The position numbers and the translations under genes are program-made. Of a stretch of 64,000 nucleotides of DNA, positions 7,311 to 15,325 are shown in pieces. The stretch covers positions 124,001 to 188,000 of the forward strand of contig MAAQ01000012.1 in NCBI GenBank assembly GCA_002162685.1. The letters run 5' to 3'. The notes below the pieces were generated by a model. It saw only the letters and a program-made list of their open reading frames with translations, had not been told where the DNA came from and did no database searches. This stretch comes from Flavobacteriales bacterium 33_180_T64 (lineage in GTDB: Bacteria > Bacteroidota > Bacteroidia > Flavobacteriales > Flavobacteriaceae). Each line of letters begins with the position of its first letter. The stretch's first letter is position 1.

Positions 7311-7424
7311 ATGGAATATATTATCGGTTTTATAATTCTTGTATTAGTTATTGCAACTTTTCAAGTCCTACAGTCAAGAAAATGGAAGCACAAAGGACTA
7401 TTAAAAGGAAAAAGCAAAAATTAG
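7311..7424 (+). CDS. 37-aa single-span membrane peptide
   Basis: The frame ATG 7311 to TAG 7424 encodes a peptide that starts MEYIIGFIILVLVIATFQVL, a single membrane span, and ends in a basic cytoplasmic tail (KWKHKGLLKGKSKN). An A-rich leader directly before the ATG fits Bacteroidota initiation. It sits at the position where module 1 carries its 104-aa membrane protein, which supports it being real. Small peptides of this form can be regulators of membrane complexes or toxins; neither is shown. Confidence 0.55.
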   Translation: MEYIIGFIILVLVIATFQVLQSRKWKHKGLLKGKSKN

Positions 7425-7500
7425 GAGTTAAACCAAATTAAAGCCTTTAATTTCACGAGAAATTCCTTAAAAATCACCATAACACATCCCTTATATATCC

Positions 7501-7541
7501 AATAGCAGTTAAGCGTTACACAAAAACGTTTAACTGCTATT
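7501..7541 (+). terminator. Hairpin of repeat module 3
   Basis: AATAGCAGTTAAGCG (7501-7515) pairs with CGTTTAACTGCTATT (7527-7541), a 15-bp stem with one wobble. It ends the 37-aa peptide unit and begins the third copy of the module. Confidence 0.65.
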
Positions 7542-7570
7542 TCCATTTGTAGTATCTAAGTTTAAAAAAA

Positions 7571-7586
7571 TACGTAGAACTACGTA
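7571..7586. repeat. Third copy of the TACGTAGAACTACGTA near-palindrome
   Basis: Identical to the 16-mer at 7091-7106, and 66 bp after the start of the module 3 hairpin stem. Unlike modules 1 and 2 it has no TAAYTTTA box; the truncated TfoX-like frame begins directly after it. Confidence 0.6.
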
Positions 7587-7587
7587 T

Positions 7588-7833
7588 AAAACCACAGGAT
7601 TTCCAAGAATTATGGGAAGAGTTGGAGATAAAGCATATGAATGTGCTCTGAAAAAAGATGGTTGTTCAGAGTTTAACATTACAGGTCGTACAATGAAAGG
7701 TTTTGTTTTTGTGTCTGCTGAAGGCACAGATATGCAAGAAGATTTAGAATACTGGGTTCAACTCTGTTTAGATTATAATCCATTGGTTAAAAAGAGTAAA
7801 AAGCAAACTAATGCCAACACCGTGTATAATTAA
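7588..7833 (+). pseudogene. TfoX N-terminal-domain protein, 5' half missing
   Basis: The open frame from 7588 (first ATG 7612, 73 residues) matches the C-terminal half of TfoX_N-domain proteins: a YECALKKDGC segment, then TGRTMKGFVFV, an EDLEYWVQLCLDYN helix and a Lys-rich tail. The N-terminal MFGG-type half usual in the family (about 40 residues) is absent; the repeat module lies where it should be. The final codons and stop fall inside the downstream cassette-like site. It is probably a remnant left by recombination, though translation from 7612 cannot be excluded. Confidence 0.6.
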
Positions 7834-7945
7834 TTGCTACAAAATTTCCTCAGCGGAAATTCACGCGAATTAATTATCTTTCCGCAACGTCGAAAAGTAA
7901 ATCGCATTTTTAACCGCAAATAATCATACACAAACACGTTAGCGG
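7813..7945. repeat. Cassette-end-like dyad site A (attC-like)
   Basis: The left end GCCAACACCGTGTATAA and right end CATACACAAACACGTTAGC match the ends of site B at 8971-9087. GTGTAT (7822-7827) is inverted against ATACAC (7926-7931), and an inner inverted pair GCGGAAA/TTTCCGC lies at 7853-7859 and 7879-7885. The size, end conservation and internal foldback resemble integron attC sites, but the exact core consensus is not met and no integrase is present in the window. Confidence 0.45.
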
Positions 7946-7981
7946 TTATAAGAAATCAAAACTCACATAAAAACTAAAGAA

Positions 7982-8977
7982 GTGGAAAAAATACTAATAA
8001 TAGGAGGTACAAATTTTATTGGGAGGAATTTAGTTGAGCAATTAAAAAATAAAGATAAATACGAACTAACGTTATTAAACAGAGGTATTACTAATGCTAA
8101 TTTATTTCCAGGTATTAAAAAAATAAAAGGGGATAGAAACACAAAAGAGATTGCAGAACTAGTTAGAGGGAATTGGGATTATATCATTGATCTATCTTGT
8201 TACTTTCCAAAATCACTAGAACACATATTAGGAGCAATATCTACTAAATTAAAAAGATTCATATTCATTTCAACTGTTTCTGTATATGAGAACGGAGAAC
8301 AAATACTAAAAGACGAATCGGAAAGGACTCAAGCCTTTACCAGAGAGATTTACGATGATGATACGTCAGAAACGTATGGAAAGAGGAAAGCAGCTTGCGA
8401 AGAAATAATCAAATCAAGTGGGATTAATTATACAATTCTAAGACCTTCATTAGTTTATGGAAAATATGATCATACGGATAGGTTTTATTATTGGTTATAT
8501 CAAGTAAAAAAATACGAAAAAGTATTACTCCCTAATAATGGAATCCAAAAGACCTCATTAACTTATGTACAAGACTTAATAAAATCAATAGTTCTATCCA
8601 TCAATGAAGGTAAAGACAAAAATATTTACAATATCATTAGTCACCCTGAAACAAGTATAGCAGACATAGTAAATGTAGCGAGTAAATTGTTGAAAAAATC
8701 TCCAGAAACAAAAAACGTATCAGGTAAATATTTGTTAGACAATAACATATATGAATGGACAAAAATGCCATTGTGGATAAATTCAAATTACGATACTCAG
8801 GACAATAAGAAAATACTGAAATCATATAATTTGGAAATAGTCCCGTTAGAAGAAAGTATTAAAGCAACAATAGCGTATTATCAAGAAATGAATTGGTATG
8901 AACCAAAATATGGTATAACAAGAATGAAGCAATTAGAATTGATGAATAATTATGAAAAGGAGTTATACAGCCGCTAA
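7982..8977 (+). CDS. NAD-dependent epimerase/dehydratase (extended SDR), probable cassette cargo
   Basis: The 331-residue protein starts at GTG with a Rossmann fingerprint (ILIIGGTNFIGRNLVEQL; GGxxFIG form of GxxGxxG), followed by the DLSCYFP strand, ISTVSVY, and the catalytic pair YGKRK (YxxxK) near residue 136. The C-terminal half is the substrate domain of nucleotide-sugar epimerases; the substrate is not evident. It is flanked by sites A and B, its stop codon lies inside the left core of site B (GCTAACA), and it favours AGA, ATA and GGG codons unlike its neighbours. These points suggest acquisition as a mobile unit. Confidence 0.85.
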   Translation: MEKILIIGGTNFIGRNLVEQLKNKDKYELTLLNRGITNANLFPGIKKIKGDRNTKEIAELVRGNWDYIIDLSCYFPKSLEHILGAISTKLKRFIFISTVSVYENGEQILKDESERTQAFTREIYDDDTSETYGKRKAACEEIIKSSGINYTILRPSLVYGKYDHTDRFYYWLYQVKKYEKVLLPNNGIQKTSLTYVQDLIKSIVLSINEGKDKNIYNIISHPETSIADIVNVASKLLKKSPETKNVSGKYLLDNNIYEWTKMPLWINSNYDTQDNKKILKSYNLEIVPLEESIKATIAYYQEMNWYEPKYGITRMKQLELMNNYEKELYSR

Positions 8978-9087
8978 CAGCGTGTATAAAACATAGCTAA
9001 CAAGTTCTAAGGTTTGTGCTTATTTACAAAGTTCCGCCAAATTTACCGTATTTTATACGCAACAAAACCATACACAAACCATTAGCC
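8971..9087. repeat. Cassette-end-like dyad site B (attC-like)
   Basis: The left end CCGCTAACAGCGTGTATAAA and right end CCATACACAAACCATTAGCC are inverted relative to each other (GCTAA with TTAGC, GTGTAT with ATACAC). An inner stem pairs TATAAAA (8985-8991) with TTTTATA (9051-9057), and GGTTTGTG (9011-9018) pairs with CACAAACC (9073-9080). The left end matches site A at 15 of 17 positions. It begins inside the last codons of the epimerase gene. Confidence 0.45.
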
Positions 9088-9218
9088 TTCATTATAAATC
9101 TGATTACAGTTATTATAATAATCTTATTATACAACTATAAAATAGGATTTCTTTTCGTTGCTTAATTAAAGAGATTTTTTTAATTTTAAAATATTTTATT
9201 TTTATTAAATAAAAATTA

Positions 9219-10532
9219 ATGCAGAACGATTATACAAAACCAGAATTTAAAAAGCTATTACAGAAACTCCAAGAAGAAAGTTGGCAGCTAGAGCTACTCA
9301 TCTCTGGTTTTGCAATTTTTGGTTTATTTACAGCTATTCCATCGATTACAAAAAGCCTTATAGAAGCTGAAAATAATCACCAAATATATGCGTTTGTTAT
9401 TTCACTAGTGGCAACAATATCTTGTTATATATTAATTTTTAATCTATTGCTTCATGTATTATTGCGCGGATTATGGATAGGTGCTTTAGGCTTGCGTTAT
9501 GTATCTGGAGATATTGATTATGATAGTTTAAAATACAGCTGGAAATTCACTAATTACTTAAAGAAGCGGGTTGGCTCTTTCGATAAATATATTGGCACAT
9601 TAGAAAACTATTGTAGTGTCATATTTGCAATTTCTTTTTTGCTAATCTTTTATGTTTTGGCAATAACATTTACCATCCTCACTATTTCTTTAATTGCAAA
9701 TCTATTAATAAGTAATGACGATTTACCTAACTGGCTATCTCATGGTGTTGGTATAACACTTATGGTGTTTATCGTTTTCGGAATGTTTTTCACTTTAATT
9801 GACTTTTTAACGCTAGGTTTTCTTAAAAAGAAAAAATGGTTATCTATCATTTATTTCCCTATATATAGAGTCTTTGGATTTATTACCTTGTCTTTTTTGT
9901 ATAGACCATTGGTTTATAATTTTCTAGACAATAAGTTTGGAAAACGATTAAGTCTTGCATTAGTACCATTCTATATATTAATAGCATTAGCCACAACTCT
10001 TAAATACAATATTTCAAATTTTTTAGGGAACGACATGACTTCAAATGAATATGTTGCTAACAATAATAACTATGAAGATTTATTATCTGATAGTGATGGA
10101 TTTATTGATCATGTGGCAATCCAATCAAAAGTCATCACTGATAATTATGTAAAAGTATTTATTTTATTTTCTGAAAATATAGAAGACAACATATTTAGGT
10201 TTAATCCAAAATTAGAGCCAGATGAAGATAGTCGTGGATTGAGATCGAGTATTACATTTAGCTACGCTAACTTAAAAAGGGATAGTCTAAGACAAGCTTA
10301 CTTAAAAACATTTAATGATATATATTCAGTAAAAATCGATACTATTAAGTATGATTCTGATTTTATTATTGCCAAGAGTAAAAAAGGCAATTTAGGTTTT
10401 GAAACTTATGTTAGCACTAAAGATTTAATAGATGGCAAACATCTATTAAAAGTTAACCGTTTAAGAATCAAAAAAGGTGATACAACAAATTGGAATGTGT
10501 CTAAAATTCCTTTTTGGTACTATGAAAACTAA
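9219..10532 (+). CDS. Integral membrane protein of unknown function
   Basis: The 437-residue protein has five likely membrane spans at about residues 24-42, 56-80, 131-160, 175-198 and 243-262, then a soluble C-terminal domain of about 170 residues. A LQEESWQLELLISG segment precedes the first span. I know of no named function for proteins with this layout. It follows site B by 131 bp and an AT-rich leader, so it has its own promoter and may mark the return to the core chromosome. The next 290 bp to 10822 hold no gene that I can see. Confidence 0.75.
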   Translation: MQNDYTKPEFKKLLQKLQEESWQLELLISGFAIFGLFTAIPSITKSLIEAENNHQIYAFVISLVATISCYILIFNLLLHVLLRGLWIGALGLRYVSGDIDYDSLKYSWKFTNYLKKRVGSFDKYIGTLENYCSVIFAISFLLIFYVLAITFTILTISLIANLLISNDDLPNWLSHGVGITLMVFIVFGMFFTLIDFLTLGFLKKKKWLSIIYFPIYRVFGFITLSFLYRPLVYNFLDNKFGKRLSLALVPFYILIALATTLKYNISNFLGNDMTSNEYVANNNNYEDLLSDSDGFIDHVAIQSKVITDNYVKVFILFSENIEDNIFRFNPKLEPDEDSRGLRSSITFSYANLKRDSLRQAYLKTFNDIYSVKIDTIKYDSDFIIAKSKKGNLGFETYVSTKDLIDGKHLLKVNRLRIKKGDTTNWNVSKIPFWYYEN

Positions 10533-10822
10533 TACGTTGCTGTTTTATTTTAAAAAAACTTGGAGAAAATTTAAATTTAGACGACAAAGACTTGAGCTAA
10601 AAACAACTAAACTTTCATGAATTATTCAGGAATTCCCAAGAGGTTAATTTTCTTTTAGTAACTTAGTTTCTTTTGCAACTCAACTAATCATAGCCGAGAC
10701 GTTTGCTATAATTAAAAACTAATTAAGGCTAGAAAAAACTAGAGACTATACCTTAACAAAACGATGTTACAATTAAACATAAGACTTTCACTATCTTTAT
10801 CTTATAGTTAACATCACAAATT

Positions 10823-11263
10823 ATGAGAGATCCATTTTTAGAAGCCGCAATAAATGAGGCAAAAACAGGTTTAAATGAAGGTGGTATTCCAATAGGTTCT
10901 GTGATAGTACATAACAATATTATTATTGGTCGTGGCCATAATAAACGCATTCAAAAAGGCAGTGTGATTTTACATGGTGAAATGGATGCTTTAGAAAATG
11001 CAGGACGACAAAACGCTTCTGTATATAAAGAAAGTACTTTATATACAACTTTATCTCCTTGTCCTATGTGTTCTGGGACCATACTTCTCTATGGTATTCC
11101 TAAAGTTGTGATTGGTGAACATCAAACTTTTATGGGTGAAGAAGATCTATTAAGATCGAGAGGTGTTGAAGTAATTGTTTTAAATGATAAAGAATGTATC
11201 GCTATGATGACCAAATTTATCACTGACAAACCTGAACTATGGAATGAAGATATTGGTGTGTAA
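10823..11263 (+). CDS. Cytosine deaminase of the yeast Fcy1 type (CDA fold)
   Basis: A zinc hydrolase of the cytidine deaminase superfamily, 146 aa. Zinc ligands H51 (HGE) and C80/C83 (PCPMC) and the proton-shuttling E53 are present, with the E-to-first-Cys distance (27) equal to that of yeast cytosine deaminase. Other yeast-like segments are GGIPIGSVIV, RGHNKR, QKGS, HGEMDALENAGR, YTTLSPC, YGIPKVVIGE and WNEDIG at the C-terminus. It should convert cytosine to uracil for pyrimidine salvage. Most bacteria use the unrelated amidohydrolase CodA. A guanine or tRNA deaminase is less likely because of the C-terminal DIG motif. Confidence 0.85.
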   Translation: MRDPFLEAAINEAKTGLNEGGIPIGSVIVHNNIIIGRGHNKRIQKGSVILHGEMDALENAGRQNASVYKESTLYTTLSPCPMCSGTILLYGIPKVVIGEHQTFMGEEDLLRSRGVEVIVLNDKECIAMMTKFITDKPELWNEDIGV

Positions 11264-11269
11264 AAAAAC

Positions 11270-11300
11270 AACACCTACTCAAAAAACAGGTGCTGTTAAC
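11270..11300 (-). terminator. Intrinsic terminator of the TPR lipoprotein operon
   Basis: AACAACACCT (11270-11279) pairs with AGGTGCTGTT (11291-11300) with one mismatch. On the minus strand it is followed by seven T residues, so it terminates the operon that ends at 11329. It may also slow transcripts from the deaminase side. Confidence 0.65.
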
Positions 11301-11328
11301 TAACAAAAAAACACTAGACTTTTCTTAT

Positions 11329-12627
11329 TTATAATTTCAAAATTTCGGATTCTAAAGTTGGTCCCAACTCATAGATACTTGCTAACAATTCTTCTTTTAA
11401 TAGTTTTACATGATGATTTTGTCCTGCTGTTTTATAAATTTCGGCAACATGATATAAGGTTTTAGGTTCGTAGGTTTTATTCATAATATGATTATCTACA
11501 ATACGAAGTGCAGCATCTAAATTCCCTGATTTAAAATACGACCACGCCAACAAATCGTACGACTGTGGTGTTGGTCTATTACTAACTTCTTGCTTAGCCA
11601 TTGCTATCGCAGTATCAGTATTTGTGTTCTCATCTGTAAACAACAATACATTATAAGCATTATACATATTACCATAAGCCGTATTTTGCATTGCGTTTTT
11701 ATATAAGGTTAATTCGGCTTTTGCTATAGTGTCTTCATTTATAAATTGGGCAATTTTAGCTTTTAGTAAATAGTAGTCTGGTGCATGATAGTTTTTAGTT
11801 ACGGTGCTTAAAATTCGCAAGGCTTCATTTGGATGTCGTTCATGAGAATATACAATCCAAGCAATTCCTTTTTTAGCATACGCATCGTTTGGGTTTAGTT
11901 CTAAAGCTTTTAAAAAATATGTGTACGATTTCTCTATGTCTCCTCCATGACCATAGAAATCGGCAATATTAGTATATGACCATTGCTTTAAGTGTTTTAA
12001 ATTTGAAGCTTCTGCAATTACCATCGCCTGCTCCATATATTTAATTGCAGCATCAAGATTCCCTTTATGATCACTAAATTTTGATAAGCGAATGAGGTAA
12101 TCGAAATCGCTAAAATTTTCGAAACTTGTCAAATAGGACTGTGCTGTCTCATAATTCCCTAATTCTAAATGCACATCAAATAGCATTTTACGCGTTTCTT
12201 GAAGGTTCTCTCCTAAGACTTCTGCCTTAGTTAACAACTCTAATGCGGCTTTAAACTTATGCTGCGAAATATAATTATACGCTAAACTCTTAAGATACGA
12301 CGGATTCTTTTGTTGGGTTAAAGCATTAGCATTAAGCCATTGCGTTTCGGCTTTTTTAAGATACTCAATCTGACCTGTTTCAGTAAAAAGAGCGGTATAA
12401 CTGGCTGCCAATTTCCCCATATATGGAAATTGATTGGGTGTTTTTTCTAATTTTTGAGACCAGAATATTTGGTCCTGTTGGGCAAGTTTTAAGCTTTCGT
12501 TTTCTGAAATATCCAAATACGCATTATAATCTGCTACATCTGTAATTTGAGTATTGGGTGTTGTGCTACAACTTGTATATAATACTAGTACAATTGCAAG
12601 CATGAAGTATGTGTATCTAAAGTCCAT
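11329..12627 (-). CDS. TPR-repeat lipoprotein
   Basis: 432 residues from ATG 12627. The frame runs open to 12717, but a clear lipoprotein signal (MDFRYTYFMLAIVLVLYTSC) begins at 12627 and supports the later start. The mature protein is a series of tetratricopeptide repeats, best seen at AASYTALFTETGQIEYLKKA, ALELNPNDAYAKKGIAW and LLAWSYFKSGNLDAALRI. TPRs bind partner proteins; the partner is unknown. It is the last gene of an operon with two DUF4331 proteins, which suggests a joint envelope role. Confidence 0.85.
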   Translation of the reverse strand: MDFRYTYFMLAIVLVLYTSCSTTPNTQITDVADYNAYLDISENESLKLAQQDQIFWSQKLEKTPNQFPYMGKLAASYTALFTETGQIEYLKKAETQWLNANALTQQKNPSYLKSLAYNYISQHKFKAALELLTKAEVLGENLQETRKMLFDVHLELGNYETAQSYLTSFENFSDFDYLIRLSKFSDHKGNLDAAIKYMEQAMVIAEASNLKHLKQWSYTNIADFYGHGGDIEKSYTYFLKALELNPNDAYAKKGIAWIVYSHERHPNEALRILSTVTKNYHAPDYYLLKAKIAQFINEDTIAKAELTLYKNAMQNTAYGNMYNAYNVLLFTDENTNTDTAIAMAKQEVSNRPTPQSYDLLAWSYFKSGNLDAALRIVDNHIMNKTYEPKTLYHVAEIYKTAGQNHHVKLLKEELLASIYELGPTLESEILKL

Positions 12628-12710
12628 AGAACTAATTTTAAGTGTATTTAAAATGTGTTTTATAAACTCTGAAATGGGACATTCATCTCCCATTTCAGAG
12701 TAAAAAGAGT

Positions 12711-13274
12711 TTACCAAGGCGATGCTAGATATGGAAATGATGTTAAGAATGCTTTATCATTTGCCGTTACATTATCGCTTGTTAACCCTGGATTATCAGT
12801 ACCTGTTGGTCCTCCAAAAATAAGTAGTAGCTCTGTTGAAATCACATCATCAGCTAACGCACGACCCGTAAGGACATTGGTGCCATCAAAAAATGTAGTG
12901 GTTCCTGTGAGCGACACAGTAAGCACATCGGTTGCTAAAACACCTGTAAATTGTGCAGCGTTAAATCCTAAAGCATTGGTATATGTAGGATCGGTATGTG
13001 CAGGGTTTAATGCTTCTAACTTCGTTTGGAACTTCGTTTGAAATGCAACACCTTGGTTTGAAGGTACGGTAACATTAAATGTATTTTTATCTGCCATACT
13101 TGCAAACACAGTGTTTATAGCTGGTCTAGCTATTTGGTCTTCTTGAGTATAAGTACCTGTAAAGTTTGGTAAAACAGGTCCTGTTGTTCCGTTATCATCA
13201 TCGCTACTACAGTTGTATGCTGAAAATGCTACAACGACAGCAATGGTCATTAATTTTATAGTATTAAATTTCAT
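12711..13274 (-). CDS. DUF4331-family lipoprotein
   Basis: 187 residues from ATG 13274 (MKFNTIKLMTIAVVVAFSAYNC), a lipoprotein signal with Cys at residue 22 followed by SSDDD, the acidic tail common in surface lipoproteins of Bacteroidota. The frame is open to 13313, but the extra residues precede the signal. The body has the DUF4331 C-terminal style (LGFNAAQFTGVLATDVLTVSL, LTGRALADDVISTELLLIFGG, DNVTANDKAFLTSFPYL). It lies between a DUF4331 protein and a TPR lipoprotein on the same strand. Molecular function of the family is unknown. Confidence 0.8.
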   Translation of the reverse strand: MKFNTIKLMTIAVVVAFSAYNCSSDDDNGTTGPVLPNFTGTYTQEDQIARPAINTVFASMADKNTFNVTVPSNQGVAFQTKFQTKLEALNPAHTDPTYTNALGFNAAQFTGVLATDVLTVSLTGTTTFFDGTNVLTGRALADDVISTELLLIFGGPTGTDNPGLTSDNVTANDKAFLTSFPYLASPW

Positions 13275-13332
13275 TCGTTTTAAATTTTGTGTGTTTAAAA
13301 ATTTGATTTTCATCTCCTGAAGTGATTCTTGG

Positions 13333-13983
13333 TTATTGTTTTCTTTTTGATTCTACCCATACATTTACAGTATCCCCAGAACCTACCATAGCTTTTGGAA
13401 GTTCTACAACTACTGAAAGCGCATTAGTCCCTTCAAACGTATCATTACCTGGATTATTAAAGCTGGTTGCTGTACCAGAAATAATTTCAGTATAGCGTGT
13501 AAAATCAAAAAAGAACGGGTCGTCTCTTGGTCCAGCAAAAAAGCTCATGTCATTATTTGTTTCAATAATAGCATTCGTTCCATAAGGTGTTATATCTACA
13601 GTATTAAAACCATTAGACGATAAAATAGTACTATTTAATCCTGTTTGAGCAGGTGCAAATGGCCCAAAAAAGTACATTTTCCCATCTCTTGGTGTTGCTT
13701 GAATAACGAGATCTTCAATAGCATCACCATCATTATCGATATTGAATTCTATCAATATATTTTCATCAAATGCTGCTCCTGTTGTACTCGCAGGACTTAA
13801 CAAGCCTTGTACATTAGCGACAAAAACAATATTGTTTGTGTTTTGGCCTTGAAAAGCATAAAGGTCTGTGATATCACTTGTACCACCAATAACTGCAGGC
13901 GCATCGATATGATCGGCTGCGATTGTAAAAAAGCCAGCAATTGTCAATACTGCTGCTCCAATTAAAATTTTAGATTTTTTCAT
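13333..13983 (-). CDS. DUF4331 domain-containing exported protein
   Basis: 216 residues with a signal peptide (MKKSKILIGAAVLTIAGFFT to AADHIDAP). The AADHIDAP start of the mature chain, the GTSDITDLYAFQ segment and EFNIDNDGDAIEDLVI (a possible calcium-binding Asp-rich loop) are typical of DUF4331. The first gene of the three-gene operon, it is transcribed divergently from the LETM1-related gene over a 153-bp gap. Its separate signal peptide shows that it and the next gene are distinct proteins, not one frameshifted gene. Confidence 0.85.
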   Translation of the reverse strand: MKKSKILIGAAVLTIAGFFTIAADHIDAPAVIGGTSDITDLYAFQGQNTNNIVFVANVQGLLSPASTTGAAFDENILIEFNIDNDGDAIEDLVIQATPRDGKMYFFGPFAPAQTGLNSTILSSNGFNTVDITPYGTNAIIETNNDMSFFAGPRDDPFFFDFTRYTEIISGTATSFNNPGNDTFEGTNALSVVVELPKAMVGSGDTVNVWVESKRKQ

Positions 13984-14106
13984 AAAAATTGAGATTTTTT
14001 GTTAATTGTTTATTTGTCTCTGCGAACACTTACGAAAAAAATAGCCTTGTGGTTTTGTTAAAATTATGTTAACGCCAAAAACACACTGTTATTTGGTAGA
14101 AAAAAT

Positions 14107-14114
14107 TAACTTTG
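14107..14114 (+). promoter_or_regulatory. -7 box of the LETM1-related gene
   Basis: TAACTTTG matches TAnnTTTG exactly and lies 22 bp before the ATG at 14137. No -33 TTTG is found at the usual distance. Confidence 0.5.
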
Positions 14115-14136
14115 CAGTGTTTATAATACTAGCGTA

Positions 14137-15324
14137 ATGAACCCATCTACCAGTGGTTGGATTGAAAAATTCTGTTCCCAGATTTCTAAAAAGGGCATTC
14201 CTTTTAAAGGTTTTAATGCACTATATACGAGCTTAAAAGACTACGGTTTTATTTATGGTGTCAATGTGTGCATTACAGATGAAATTGATAAAATTCATAC
14301 CTACTCTGAAGATGAATTAGCAAAAGTGAACCTTATTACAGGATTATATCACACGTTCGCATTTCATAAATCGTCATTTACGACCCAAGTATTTATGAGC
14401 AAACTCTTAGCATTTTATAAAGCTTTAGAAATTTCCGATTTATCCCTTTGGGACAAGTTAGTCATCGGCAAAAGTGACAATTCCATGCTAGAGCATTTAA
14501 TTCATGATCGCATTCAGATTGATGATAATTTACTGAGTAGAAACTTCAATAAATCGATTACCAATTCTCTATTATTTGTAGATATTCTAGCTTTTGACAC
14601 GTATTTGACTAAAGACATCGAGCCCAAATCTTATGCAGCAAACTTAGAGAGCATCATTATAGGAACCTTATACCAATCGCTAAATTCTAAAAGTAAAATT
14701 ACAGATTACGATAAAGAGATTATAAATATCATAGAAGCATCAACTTCTTTTCTTGAAGATGATACTGCAGCTATTGAAGACTTGATCTACGATATTGAGT
14801 ACGACATTAATTATAATGAGAAAAAATATCTTATTGATTTAATGTGTTTATCGATTTGGGATGATGAAATTTTAGAAAAATCAGAATACCAATTCTTGAA
14901 ACAGCTAGCAACCCAACTAAATATTGAGATTACAGAAGTTCAAGATTCTATTTTATGTATTGCAAAATTTCATACTGAGCATAAAAAAGAAGTCATGTTA
15001 TTTCAACAAACCAACCCACTAACCAATTTTTATGAGAACTCGTCTCAGTTGGTCAATAAATTAATTAGACGCAATAGTAAGCGTTTGGTTAAAGAAGTTA
15101 AACAAAGTAAAGAATTGATGTTATTAATTCGCAAATCAACACATGCAGACCTTAGTAAAGACGAGCAAAAACAATTGCAAAATCAGCTGCTTGACATCTT
15201 AAAAACCATACCAAGCTTAGCCATTTTCATGCTTCCTGGTGGTGCATTCCTACTGCCAATTTTCGCGAAATTAATTCCTAATTTATTGCCTTCAGCATTT
15301 GATGATAATCGTATTGAAGATTAG
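14137..15324 (+). CDS. LETM1-related protein
   Basis: The 395-residue protein has a long helical N-terminal part with acidic stretches (about 195-235) and a C-terminal segment from about 310 (LMLLIRKSTHADLSKDEQKQLQNQL, IPSLAIFMLPGGAFLLPIF) that is the LETM1-like hydrophobic signature. Bacteroidota homologues are often labelled LETM1-related biofilm-associated proteins; I rely on that label only for family placement. In mitochondria LETM1 is an inner-membrane ion-exchange factor, a role that need not hold here. It converges with the next gene, the stops being 1 bp apart. Confidence 0.75.
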   Translation: MNPSTSGWIEKFCSQISKKGIPFKGFNALYTSLKDYGFIYGVNVCITDEIDKIHTYSEDELAKVNLITGLYHTFAFHKSSFTTQVFMSKLLAFYKALEISDLSLWDKLVIGKSDNSMLEHLIHDRIQIDDNLLSRNFNKSITNSLLFVDILAFDTYLTKDIEPKSYAANLESIIIGTLYQSLNSKSKITDYDKEIINIIEASTSFLEDDTAAIEDLIYDIEYDINYNEKKYLIDLMCLSIWDDEILEKSEYQFLKQLATQLNIEITEVQDSILCIAKFHTEHKKEVMLFQQTNPLTNFYENSSQLVNKLIRRNSKRLVKEVKQSKELMLLIRKSTHADLSKDEQKQLQNQLLDILKTIPSLAIFMLPGGAFLLPIFAKLIPNLLPSAFDDNRIED

Positions 15325-15325
15325 C

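Noticed and set aside
7813-9087. Insertion sequence around the epimerase gene
   Set aside because: There is no transposase, no flanking target duplication that I can see, and the two end sites are dyad-symmetric rather than simple terminal inverted repeats.
12711-13983. The two DUF4331 genes as one frameshifted gene
   Set aside because: Each has its own complete signal sequence (one a lipoprotein signal) and stop, with a 58-bp gap, so they are separate genes.
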